DNA from: Apophysomyces variabilis
Lineage: Eukaryota > Mucoromycota > Mucoromycetes > Mucorales > Mucoraceae
Assembly (NCBI GenBank): GCA_002749535.1
Contig: MZZL01000390.1
Location: 668,253 to 732,252 of the forward strand
DNA length: 64,000 nucleotides
Direction: 5' to 3'
Shown here: in pieces, positions 1 to 9,960 of the stretch
Layout of the letters: each line of letters begins with the position of its first letter
How positions within the stretch are numbered: the stretch's first letter is position 1
Position numbers and translations under genes: made by a program
Notes under the pieces: generated by a model
Told to the model about the DNA's origin: nothing
What the model saw: only the letters and a program-made list of their open reading frames with translations
The model's database searches: none

Positions 1-371
1 AATAAACGCACGCTTGCTAGAATCATAGTTTTAACTTACTGATTCTATGTTCATACCAAAAGATTCATAAAGTGTTTTATTTTTCCTCAAACATGATAAT
101 AATGTCCTATCACAGCAACTTTTTATACACATTGATGTACAAGCTATACGGGATCTTACGTGAAGCGACAGTGTTTGCCAATGTATCTCGCGTATATACT
201 GGGCACTTCTAATGTGTACCATGGCTTTGTTGAAGGTGGGCTCCACCTGATAACCTTGAGCAAATCTAATAGCCGATATAAAGGAAAAATGAACCGTTTT
301 TAAAAATCTGTCTCGTCGAAAAAATGAATAGCGGAGAGGAATTGACTTGGTGAAAATATCTTCAATTTTTT

Positions 372-511
372 AGACGAACCCGACGATCTCACGTCGGGTT
401 CGTCGTGTGCCTGTTAAATTACGACGAAATTCCCGACGAAACACGACGAACCCGACGAACCCGACGCCACGACGTCGATTTCCCGACGAATCCGACGAAA
501 AATTTCCCACA
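372..511. repeat. CGACGAA-rich short repeat block with perfect hairpin
   Basis: The motif CGACGAA, often followed by CCC or TCC, recurs at least seven times in 140 bp and is much more GC-rich than the flanks. At its left edge GACGAACCCGAC (373-384) and GTCGGGTTCGTC (393-404) form a perfect 12-bp inverted repeat around an 8-nt loop. No open frame crosses it. I see no second copy in the window. It may be an end or internal part of a dispersed non-coding element; that is inference. Confidence 0.6.
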
Positions 512-1019
512 GTGTGTGTTATAGTTGGTTAAGAAAATGAACGTATTCCCTACATAATAGTAATAATACGTGCAAGCCTAAAGCTGCTTCTTCCAGCTTT
601 TAGTCTTTATCTCATACATCATCCATAAACACAGAAGCTCTTCTCTTTCTTATATCTGTTAAAATAGCGTACTATGAAAACCATTATTTCCTGGCAGCTT
701 AGACATGACGTCCTTGTCCACTCGGAGCTAAATGTGATGAACAATCCACTGCTATCTTGCCGATCTGTTGAGAAGCATGATAGAGCGACAAAGTCAAAGT
801 TAGTTATATACGTGTGCTTCTCGCTGTTTCCATTGATAGGAGCTATTCATTGATCTTTTATCTGAGTTTGATGAGGATAGGTTGCCAATGATTTCTTACA
901 ATACATACACTTGGTCAATCCAACATTTGCATTTGCATGATGGACTAAAAACTGATTTGTCTTTTATTTTTTAGCTTTGCATTTAGCTATTTCCAAATTA
1001 TCACTGGATTGTCACTATG

Positions 1020-1345
1020 TAATCTCTGATCATTGCTGCTATGGCTATAACTACTTTTTGTTCGTTTTTCTCATAAGTGGAGGAAAAAATAGGCATATTT
1101 GAAAAACAAAATGGATTTGGCATGAATGAGACAATTCCTACGATAATTACAACTTGACAAAATGAAGAAGAACGGGGACAATACTGATTATCGCTACGAT
1201 GGCTGATTCGGTGGGATATGGTGACATCGTATCAATCAACATTGGATGAGTACAAGCTACTGGTTTTTCCATGCCTATCTGCGTTTTGATTGTGCGTTTT
1301 TACGTATATTTGGAAAAGTCGACGCAAAAACCCGTGGAGTGTAAA
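1020..1345 (+). pseudogene. Relic of voltage-gated K+ channel (pore and S6)
   Basis: Reading from 1178 gives a stretch ending in SVGYGDIVSINIG, which carries the K+ selectivity filter (T/S)VGYGD. A TGA follows at 1247-1249, exactly where Kv channels usually have a second Gly (GGA to TGA would explain it). The same frame continues after the stop and from 1256 to about 1318 reads like a shortened S6, with a MPICVLIV..FYVYLEKS segment resembling the LPVPVIVSNF..YY segment of Kv channels. Compared with Kv proteins roughly eight or nine residues are missing between filter and S6. In another frame, 1041-1140 gives a hydrophobic stretch and then VEEKIGIFEKQNG..NETIPT, like the S5-pore turret, so at least one indel separates the two. 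No intact start or S1-S4 is visible. I call it a dead channel gene fragment; it cannot be expressed as a channel. Confidence 0.55.
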
Positions 1346-1511
1346 AGCCCAAATTGGTGAGCGCGTCCATCCAAATTCAGACATGTGCGGGGGTAGGTTC
1401 CAAAGACAATATATTAGCGAATCAAGGAAAATGGATGAGAGTAAATATAAAGGTCATTTGTTTGTTAGTATCCTGATTAAACAAAGATATTGCTATATCT
1501 TTGTAACTTAC

Positions 1512-3302
1512 TCACAGTAAACATACAACGTTTCTATTACTTGGAGCAGTTGTGGTCATACGTGGCCGAGTAAAGATGGCTGGTCGGTCCCATTGTTGAA
1601 TCATGGCCATAAAGATGGCAGGGATACTCCTTGACGCATTAACATCCCGTTGCCAAACAGTATGACAGTTACTACAAACTAATACTGAATGCAAGCATCG
1701 ATGTCCACCAAGAACTAGTTTCGTCAAGGATTTCGCTCCGCACCGGGAGCAAACTTGAAATGTATTGTATTCATCCATTTCAATCATAATTAACGCCCAG
1801 AAGTATCAGCGCGTTTGAGCAGCTTCCTACATCTGTCTGCCAGTTCACATGGTTTGCCCTTGTAAACGTTCCGTCCAAACCTCGAAGCACCATACACCAC
1901 TACAGGAACTTTTGCCTTATCATTTCCGTAATAATTTTCGCCACTTGCTGTTGTTCATCACGAACACAAAGTGTTAGATCGCACTCATATTTCACTTGCT
2001 GTTATCGATAATAAGAGAGTGACTTACTCTTCTTTAGGTGGATGAGAAGGAGGTGGTGGTTCACCTGCTTGTTGGCGCTGTATTCTTCTTCTTCTCCATC
2101 TTCGTGTCCCATCAGGACGAAGCGTTTCATTGTCCACACGTTGGTCTTGTTGGCGTGCCCTGAATAGACGATCTCGTTCCCGAGAGAATCCCGGTACTTG
2201 GTGCCTCTAGTGATGAAGATCTTAACCATTTCTTCGTCCAGCCTTTGACGTCCCTGCTAATTCAAGAATTTCAATCCTTGGATATCTCGTTGGGCATAAA
2301 AATCTGTAACTGCTGGTAATGCATCCAAAGTTGATACAATAGATCGGATAATACAATTCATGTCAGCGGTTCTGTTGGTGTCAATTACTGACTGTAGTCT
2401 TCGTATAAAAGATGTTTTACTTGTGTTGATCCTTTGCGTAGTTTTCTTAAAGTCAGCTCTAGTGTAATGCTCTGCTGTTGAAAGCTGTTGGATCTGGTGT
2501 GGTTCAAATTCCGTATCATCATTTTCGTCTACAGATGCTCAAATAAACATTCAGAATCGTGCTAGAAGATGAATGGCGTTTAATATTATAATTACCTTCG
2601 GCTTCTTCAGGTTCAGGAAGTTCTACTATATCTTCGTCTGGAATATCCTGGTCATCTTCCACTGTCAAACGCAATAAAAAAGTTTAGTTTGGCAAACGTA
2701 AAAATAATATTGTAGCAATGATGTCAGTGTTGCATAGATGTATCAAGCATAAAATTTAAATATGTCTATCACTTCCATTCTAGATCAGCCTCATCGCGAT
2801 ACATGTCATTGCTTCCGTTGCCGCAGACATATATATCGGTAACACCAGGATCAGCTCCCTATTTTCTGAAAAGAACACAAGTGATGACTTGCTCGACTAT
2901 GTGTAAATGCTGTGTCCTATCTCTGATTGCGAATGCAAGTGAGGTATGGTGTAATTGATGTTCTAGTCGACAATTCCTGTCTTCGCCTTGCTTGCTCCCT
3001 GTTACGTGCTTTTTCCGCCGCGGTTTGCTTCCGCTTCCTTTTGCTTCCAGCGAATTGTCGCTTGGCGGAGGTTCTGCTTGATTCAGACTGATTGTCACCA
3101 GCACTTTCCTCTTCACCGTTACTGTTTTCATTGTCATTGTGCTGCCGTGCATATTGTAGCTGTCTGTAAGCTGATGATTGCAGAAATATAGAAACGTATA
3201 TCAGGTTATCGGCCAATTGCTTTTATGTTACCCACCTTCCTGCAACTGCTTCTGCTGCTGCTTGTATTGTTTCTTGTATATAACGATGTCTGATACAGAC
3301 AT
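1512..3302 (-). pseudogene. Degenerate Fanzor/TnpB-like RNA-guided endonuclease gene
   Basis: Fragments on the minus strand follow the order of a Fanzor protein. First comes a Gln/Lys-rich start (MSVSDIVIYKKQYKQQQ, ATG at 3300-3302) and a basic segment (about 2917-3190). A RuvC-I block GADPGVTDIYVC follows, with its Asp codon at 2850-2852. An acidic stretch crosses a good intron (2529-2595, GTAATT..CTGTAG). A long middle part ending LPAVTDFYAQRDIQGLKFLN is next, then VPVVVYGASRFGRN. Last is a zinc ribbon with CSRCG and CSNC pairs followed by RDVNAS (1512-1787), the RuvC-III Asp. Damage: an in-frame TAG at 2257-2259, a frame change near 1925-1990, another near 1780-1800, and no clean splice path over 1990-2030. 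TnpB/Fanzor proteins are transposon-encoded RNA-guided DNA nucleases; this copy looks dead. Part of the damage could be unrecognised introns. Confidence 0.7.
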
Positions 3303-6300
3303 ACCATGATAATTGTCCAACCTATGTAATATGTCCGTAGGGGGGGATCCCCAGAGATTGCAATACTTCAGCCAAATCGTTCTCAGGTATATCCATGTGC
3401 TAGTAGAGAAAAGAGAGATCCGTATACATATCAAGCCAAGAGAAAAAAGGAAGAGAGGACAAAGACAACGAAATTATTTTGTTTGTTTGCCAATTCATAC
3501 CTTGTGCGACTCTTTTTCTTGCTTTGACAACTTTCTTTTTCAGTTTGAGTTTTTTTTACGATTGGTCACTTATAATGAAAAGCCCTTTTTATTTTACCAT
3601 GTTTATCAAAACCAATTATAATGATGCGCATAAACTTCCTCATGATATATGGTCACCTCTCTTTGCAGTCTAAAGTTTACCCTTCTTCGTTTCTTGATTA
3701 ACATTTGTGTTATACAAAGGATAACAAGTTTAGGACACGTCTAAATGATATCAAAATGATGACAGAGTTCGAATATTAAAATAGTTTCTCGAATTCTTGG
3801 ATAAGCACGTCCCAGTCATTGCTGACATGACTCAGATCCTAATAGCCGATTTAAGTAGGAACCATGTGTAGAATGATTTATTGTGTGTTTGAGTGTATCA
3901 GAAACGTGATGATCCTAACATATCAAGATTCGTCTTTATATATGAACATCTATGCGCGCAGAGTAAATTTATAAATAGATGAAGTACAAAAGTTCGCCTA
4001 TATAGGCCAGTTTGCACCGAAGGCCATAAAGTCATATCTGTAACCTGTGCTACTACACTTTAGGCAGGCGCTTACGTTCCAGGAGATCTGTCTTTAGCTT
4101 GCCATGGTCAGGTATCTTTCGCCGTTTAAGCAACAATGAATCACCTGATTCCATGTTCCAAAGCATGCTTTGGCTTTTTCTGTGCGAAATATTGCCAAAG
4201 CCATTGTCTCTCTGGGACAATCATCACCAAACTGTACTGCTCTTTTTCGCTCCATTACAAAAATGAAGGGAGCATAAAGGTGAGAAAGGAAAGATAAACA
4301 AAGAAAACAAAATTACTAAGCCAGATAAATTGGGAATTTATTGACAATTGTGTTCTATACTCTGAATAACTCTGCCGTTCTGATTATGCTTGCTTTGATA
4401 ACGTTATTTTAATTATAACTCTTTATCACCATTCTCACAATGATCTACTCTGATTAAGAGTAAAATAAGAAGATATTGCTATATTATTTTTTGCATTATG
4501 CTGTTGCGATTCCTCTTCAAGGGAAAGGAGAAAATAATTATAGGAGTTATTATTAAATGACTCATGCGGCAAGTATATTTTACTTTCATCAACTCGATTC
4601 TCCGATAAACACCAGATTCATCCAAGTAGCGTGAAGTATAAATCATGGTTGATAAATGAGAATGACATACTGCCTTTTTAGTTACCCCCATGGTATCCTA
4701 ACGCTAGTCTGGGAGTCGGCGAGAAGGAGAATCCTGGGTTGTTCTTCGATGCCCACCCACCCATCCTATAGAGAGTGCTTTACTTATTTGTATCGTCAGG
4801 CTGGTGAAGTAGCTAAGTTATAAACTATAATACCATTTTTCTCTAGTTTCTTGTCTTTCGCTTTGTCATATATCTCTTCTATTCAAAATCACCCAATCTT
4901 TTAGGCTGTCGAGAATATCCGAAAACATGTGTTGCCTTTGCTTTCAGAGACAGATAGTTACTGCAGTTGACCAGAAGAGAGTATGCAATGAGAGATGTGT
5001 CAAGTATGTTGCTCAAGATCTATTGCGTTATGAGGTTAAATGGCTGCATGATAGTAACAACATTCAATTTTGTCATACTTGTTTCATCCAATGCATCTGT
5101 TTAAAGCTGCCTTATGCATCCCTTTTTATTCAAGTTTGTGTCACTTTTTGGAAGAGATAAAGTTAAAATAGTCTTCTTAAGTTTGTGCGCTTTGACTGAC
5201 AACGTGCTTTTGTCATACGTAGTAGTGATGAACGCATCATTGGTCATGTAATTAAAAGTGCAGGTCGAGAAAAAGCCAAAAGAAAAGATGAATGATGACG
5301 AAATATCGTCTTATCAATGGAGGGCGCGTCATAGTATGCCACGTTAATGTTTGTGTAGTCGCGCAGATAGGGCAATTGTTGTCGATAGATGTCATGAAGC
5401 AAGCTGCGTCAAAGAATCTAAGAGGGCCTGAAAGCACAGTGTGTCCAATGGCGATGCCACCTATCGATGAAATGACTATATGTCTGAATTTACAAGTGTT
5501 ATACGCATGAACTGGCGGGCATTTTTGGTCAGTCGATCAATAATCGAAAGCTTATTTTATTTTCACTTGTTATTTATTCATATTACCGTAGGAAGTTAGC
5601 ATCCACCAGCTTATGTAACTTCCTTAACTGAACTTCCTGCAGTTGGTGTAAATTACGAGAATACAGTGACATTGATGGATGTATTGGTTCTCATCGTTGT
5701 ATTCCATTTTCATTTTTATGAATAAACGTTGTCGTAAAGTAGCAAAAGCATACTACATCATTGTTATCCTTATCTTGGATCTTTGCAAGATTTGGACTAT
5801 TTGCAGTGGAAGCGTGGCTGGTTTTTTGAACCTTTGAGCACTCTGCGACGGCACTATGTCAGCGCCAAATTTATTTCCCATCAGTGTAAACACGTTTTAT
5901 AGTGGCGCAAATTAAGATGCAAAAAGCTGTAAGCTACAAGTCTCCCTCCTCAACCAGGCTAGGCACAAAGCTGACTCCCTCTTCTTCCCTCTTTTTCCTT
6001 TTTTCGTTTCCTTTCTATTTTACTATATGTTTTCCTTTATTCCTTTATATTCCTATTACCTCACTCTTTCGACCTTTTCCCTGCCTCATCCGCAGGGTTT
6101 TTATTCCACCTTTTTCTTTTTTGAGCGGTCTGGAGAAAATATGTCTGTCACAGACGCTGTGTTCAAATGAGACGTTAACAAATTTTAAACGTAAGCTACA
6201 AGTCCGACCGCTACTGCCCAACAGCAAACAGTAGCGATGCAACCGCAGCAAAAAGTAACTCCGATTATGCCCGTGACGTATCCACAGAGCTTTTGAGGTG

Positions 6301-6514
6301 TGCAAACGCGGGCTCGCCTGACCCGACTTCTATCCCCAATTGCTTTTCTCTCATCTTTTTGTTCAGCTACATTATTGATTAGGTAACCCGCACTAGTACC
6401 TATCGTTCTCTGTCCCCTTCTTGTTCAATCGCTCCCGTTTTTGCATCTTGCCCTCCCACTAAAACCCTTTTGTTTTATCGCCCTACTATTTCTTTTCTTC
6501 TGTTCAAAAAAGTC
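3303..6514. other. Gene-free stretch of 3.2 kb
   Basis: Only short open frames without recognisable domains are present. 5980-6120 and 6330-6500 are pyrimidine-rich, the second being the probable leader of the RRM gene that follows. A protein-like short frame at 4094-4255 (-) is listed separately. Confidence 0.5.
4094..4255 (-). other. Unidentified 53-codon frame, possibly a gene relic
   Basis: An ATG-initiated frame (MERKRAVQFGDDCPRE.., later FGTWNQVIHCCLNGERYL) ends at a TAA at 4094-4096. A second frame just downstream continues with protein-like sequence (KLKTDLLERKRLPKV). The composition is that of real coding sequence, not of the AT-rich flanks. I do not recognise the family. It could be an exon of an undetected gene or part of a decayed element. 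Confidence 0.25.
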
Positions 6515-7965
6515 ATGGCCACAGAGCAAGTGAAACCTGTCGCAAATGATGTCCCCGTTGCTTCTGTAGCCAACGTAGTGGAAGAAAACGTCCACAAGGT
6601 AAAAAAGAACCAAACAAACTCAAGAACAGTCGGTAGTCGTACCATTATTCTCGGTCTAAACTTTCTTTTTTTTCTAGGTGTTTGTGGGTAATCTGTCCTT
6701 TCAGACCACAGAGGAAGGACTTACCAAGTTCTTCGAGACATGCGGCAAAGTGTAAGTTTTAAGGGTGCACAAAGTTTGGCGGAGATGGGGGGACCGTGAA
6801 GGAAGGTCGCGGAAATTGGTGGAATTGAACTCTTGTTCTTGTTAGACTGAATGCTCATATCATTACGCGTGGGCCCCGTTCTCTCGGATACGGCTTTGTT
6901 TCATATGCAACCGTTGCCGAAGCCGAGAAGGCCACCAAGGAATTGGATAAGAAGGAGTTAGACGGCCGTGAGATCAACGTTGAAATTGCTCGGCCGAAGG
7001 AGGCCGGCGCCGCTCCCTTGCGCCCGCGTCGTCGTCGTCCTCGGTTCATCCGTGCTAAGGGAAGAGCTCGGAAATCCAAAGCTCGTGCAGTGGTAATATA
7101 GATAGCCACGTAGTGCTTTCAGTGTCGATGTGGTATGCTAACAGTGTTCCTTATAGAATGAAGAAAAACCGTCTGAAGCGAAATCTGATAACAGTGCATC
7201 TCCCAAGAATAAGCGCGAGGTCACATCTGCTCCTTCTGAGGGAACCGAGGCTACTGAGGGAGAAACCCCTGCTTCTCGCGCCCGCGCGCGCAAAGCTCGC
7301 CGCATCCGTGCCCGTAAGGCTTCCAGAGTCAAGCGCTTAACCGAGCCATCCAAAACAACGTTGTTTGTGGCGAACCTGCCTTATGCTACAACAGATGAAG
7401 GTCTGAAGGAGGTGTTCAAAGCATACAAGGTTCAGTCTGTCCATGTTGCTAGAATGAGAAAGTAAGTACCAGAAGCATTGGAGAGGACAGGGTGTATTTA
7501 ACATCTTGGTTTAGTGGCCGCTCCAAAGGTTACGGTTTCGTTGAATTCGAAAATGAAGAGGAACAAAAGAAGGCTCTGGAAAATGTGAAGGATGTTGTTC
7601 TTGAAGGACGTGCCATTTATCTTAAGATTGCTATGTCGGAGCAATCAAAGGAAGACGAGGGAGACGAAGCCAAACCCTCTACTGCTGCTGGAACGAAGAA
7701 GGAAAATGGCGCCGAAACCGAATCTTCCGAAAAGAAAGATTCTGAGAAGCCCAAGTCTTCTAACAAGGAAGAGCCCAAGAAGGATGAACCTAAGAAGGAA
7801 GAGCCCAAGAAGGAAGAGTCCAAGAAGGAAGAGCCTAAGAAGGAAGAGCCTAAGAAGGAAGAGCCCAAGAAAGAAGAGCCCAAGAAGGAAGAGCCCAAGA
7901 AAGAAGAGCCCAAGAAGGAAGAGCCTAAGAAGGAACCTGTGAAGAAGGAGGCCCCCAAGGCTTAA
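6515..7965 (+). CDS. Two-RRM RNA-binding protein with Lys/Glu/Pro repeat tail
   Basis: Five exons join cleanly (6515-6598, 6678-6751, 6846-7092, 7157-7461, 7515-7965; all GT..AG) into 386 residues. RRM1 spans about residues 29-108, with RNP2 VFVGNL and RNP1-like LGYGFVSY. An Arg/Lys patch (about 115-137) and a charged linker follow. RRM2 spans about 202-280, with LFVANL and SKGYGFVEF. The rest is a low-complexity K/E/P tail made of five-residue repeats. Tandem RRMs bind single-stranded RNA; the basic linker and acidic/basic tail suggest a nuclear or nucleolar protein, but I cannot name an ortholog. The start is the first ATG after a pyrimidine-rich leader and opens directly into the RRM frame. 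The gene stands alone on the plus strand. Confidence 0.9.
7768..7932 (+). repeat. In-frame 15-bp tandem repeat coding EEPKK
   Basis: About eleven consecutive 15-bp units (gaagagcccaagaag with C/T, A/G and A/T variants) encode EEPKK, DEPKK or EESKK. The period keeps frame, so unit gain or loss changes only tail length. It lies inside the last exon of the RRM gene. Confidence 0.9.
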
Positions 7966-8654
7966 ATGGCTTCTGGGCTGATAAATGAATAAGAAAGAGA
8001 AAAAAAAATAATAGCCCTAATGTTTTTTCCTGTACAGCACTTGCGCATGTAATTCCCCTCCTCCACACAGAAAAAAAAAAGGTTTTCGATTTTACGAGAA
8101 ACACAAGTCTAATCTAAGTATGATACAACTTGTTGCCAACATTTTCTCTATCTTGTTTCGTGGGTGATAGGTCGTCGTAGTAACTGTCATTTCTATGGAT
8201 AGCATGATCCATAGCCTAATCAAAGAGAGAGCATAATAGAATATGTTCACATGCTACTGCAGGATCATTGATGAGAGGAGGAAAGAAACATCGTATCATA
8301 TCGGATCCAATCATCTCTGCGCTATTTCCCCAGAAAAACAAGGGAATAAAGGAGGAAAGAGGCTCACACGCAACAAATCCAATATAAACGCCCAACAAGT
8401 CAAAGCGTTACATGACTTCTCCCCTTCATTCAATGATCTCATACACAAAAATTTTCCAAATCTAGTGGTCAATAGTTCTTTTTCTTTATTATGTACATTG
8501 CAGTGTCGTTATTGTTATTAGTTTTTTTTGGATTAAGGACATCCAAAGATCATAATTGTATACATTAACTTAAAGAACTGTTCTTGTTTTTGTTTCTGGG
8601 CAATCCAAAATAAATATACAAAAGAAACTCAAGCAAAAACAGGAACAAAGCATG
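7966..8654. other. Convergent 3' intergenic region
   Basis: It lies between the stop codons of the RRM gene (+) and the Ser-rich gene (-). Adenine runs and AATAAA-like sequence near 7984-8010 and an AATAAATATAC near 8610 on the complementary side fit 3' ends. No further gene is seen. Confidence 0.5.
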
Positions 8655-9446
8655 TCAGCGTCTGCGGATCAGAAACAGCGGCTGTTTCTGTACACGGCGA
8701 ACCATTTGGGGCTGAGATGGGGTGATTAGAAATAAGGTATCGGGTTGAAGCTGAGCCCGCGTCTTTTTGGGTCGCGGGGGAGGCGGCAAGGAGACGCAGG
8801 TCATAAGATCGGTTGAGCAGGTGGTGTTGCTTATATTAGTAATATTACTACTGCTAGTAGAAGACGAGGACGAGGACGAGGACGACAAGGAGAGGGAGGG
8901 GGAGACCAAGGAGACAGGGGAAACCACCGATTTTGTTTCGGAATGGCTAAGGCGGCCATAAATCTCATTGTCTGTGGCCCGACCATGCCAGGGTGTCAAA
9001 GTGATCCGAAGTGTCATATTCTCAGGCCGTGAGTCAAACCCGTGTTTCAGAGCTTCCTCAAACGATCTTTGGCGAAGGTACGCCCGGGCTTCGGCAGAAT
9101 CATAGTACAAGGTCCGATTCTCTAATGGTTTGACGAACATGTCTTCGAAAGACAGAGGGGAAACTGGTGAAGTTAGGACCGTCATATTATCGTCTGACTC
9201 CATGCCAGAAAATGCATCGGATTCAATAGAAGAGGTAGAATGGGACCGTACGAGAGGAGCTGTTTGGATCCTGAGTTCTCGGTTTGGACGACGCGGCAGA
9301 GCATTGTTCATAGTTGTATAGGTGTTACACAATCGAGTAAGATCGGACGAATGAGTGGTACCAGTGGCCTGATGCGTGGGGATAGGCGAGAAGAAGAAAT
9401 GGTTGGATGGAGCCAAGGCGGACGGTCTAGTAACGGGAGATGTCAT
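8655..9446 (-). CDS. Hypothetical Ser-rich protein, intronless
   Basis: A single open frame of 263 codons. I recognise no domain. The N-terminal third is Pro/Thr/Ser-rich, and an internal Met (MNNALPRRPNRELRI, residue 46) is an equally good start. The most ordered part is about residues 105-160, with FEDMFVKPLENRTLYYDS and a charged helix-like AEARAYLRQRSFEEALKHGF. A poly-Ser tract (about 180-200), encoded by a trinucleotide run, follows, and then PPPPRPKK and a basic C-terminus (LFLIRRR). Phospho-type motifs such as RSHSTSS and SPVSP suggest a regulated, disordered protein; that is inference. It lies head-to-tail with the eIF4E-like gene. A real gene is likely because the frame is long and of unbiased codon use outside the Ser tract, but function is unknown. 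Confidence 0.6.
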   Translation of the reverse strand: MTSPVTRPSALAPSNHFFFSPIPTHQATGTTHSSDLTRLCNTYTTMNNALPRRPNRELRIQTAPLVRSHSTSSIESDAFSGMESDDNMTVLTSPVSPLSFEDMFVKPLENRTLYYDSAEARAYLRQRSFEEALKHGFDSRPENMTLRITLTPWHGRATDNEIYGRLSHSETKSVVSPVSLVSPSLSLSSSSSSSSSTSSSNITNISNTTCSTDLMTCVSLPPPPRPKKTRAQLQPDTLFLITPSQPQMVRRVQKQPLFLIRRR

Positions 9447-9960
9447 TCCTTGCTATTTTTCTTCGAAAATAGAGCGATAGAAATGGAAATAATAAGTAGA
9501 CGACAAGAGACAACAGTAAGAACACAAAAAGAAGAAGACATATACATCATAAAGTATATATACGTAATAAAAACGCGACAAAGTAGGGCTTGTTCTGCTC
9601 AGGAGAAAGTAAATTTGTTTGGTTTCTATGAATGATTCTAAACATGGCAGGCCAGAATGTTGTCCAACAGAAATGATGCAATGCTGGTCCATGCAGTCCT
9701 AATGGAGAAAACATGGCGGGTAAATCGATTTTCTTTTTTTGACTTTTCTCTCTCTCTCTCTCTCTCTCTCCCCTAGAGCCTATAAGGAGCTCTGCGAAAA
9801 AAGCAACAGCTATCATATGCAATAAATCAATACTAACGCATCTTATTTAGAGAAGCAAAATACAAAGAAAAAAAAGGGAAAAAAGCGGAAATATGTTACA
9901 TTAAGTTTTCTTTCTTTCTTCTAAAACAGAAAAAAGAAAGTGGTCGAATGAACAAAGGGA
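9447..9960. other. Intergenic spacer between two minus-strand genes
   Basis: Holds the probable promoter and leader of the Ser-rich gene, and the 3' end of the eIF4E-like gene. A (TC)12 microsatellite sits at 9747-9770. No gene is seen. Confidence 0.5.
9747..9770. repeat. (TC)12 microsatellite
   Basis: Twelve perfect TC units followed by CCC. A plain dinucleotide repeat. Confidence 0.95.

Noticed and set aside
7592..7958. Arg/Ser-rich and Ser/Phe/Leu-rich long frames overlapping the RRM gene
   Set aside because: They are other-frame readings of the 15-bp repeat, which keeps all frames open.
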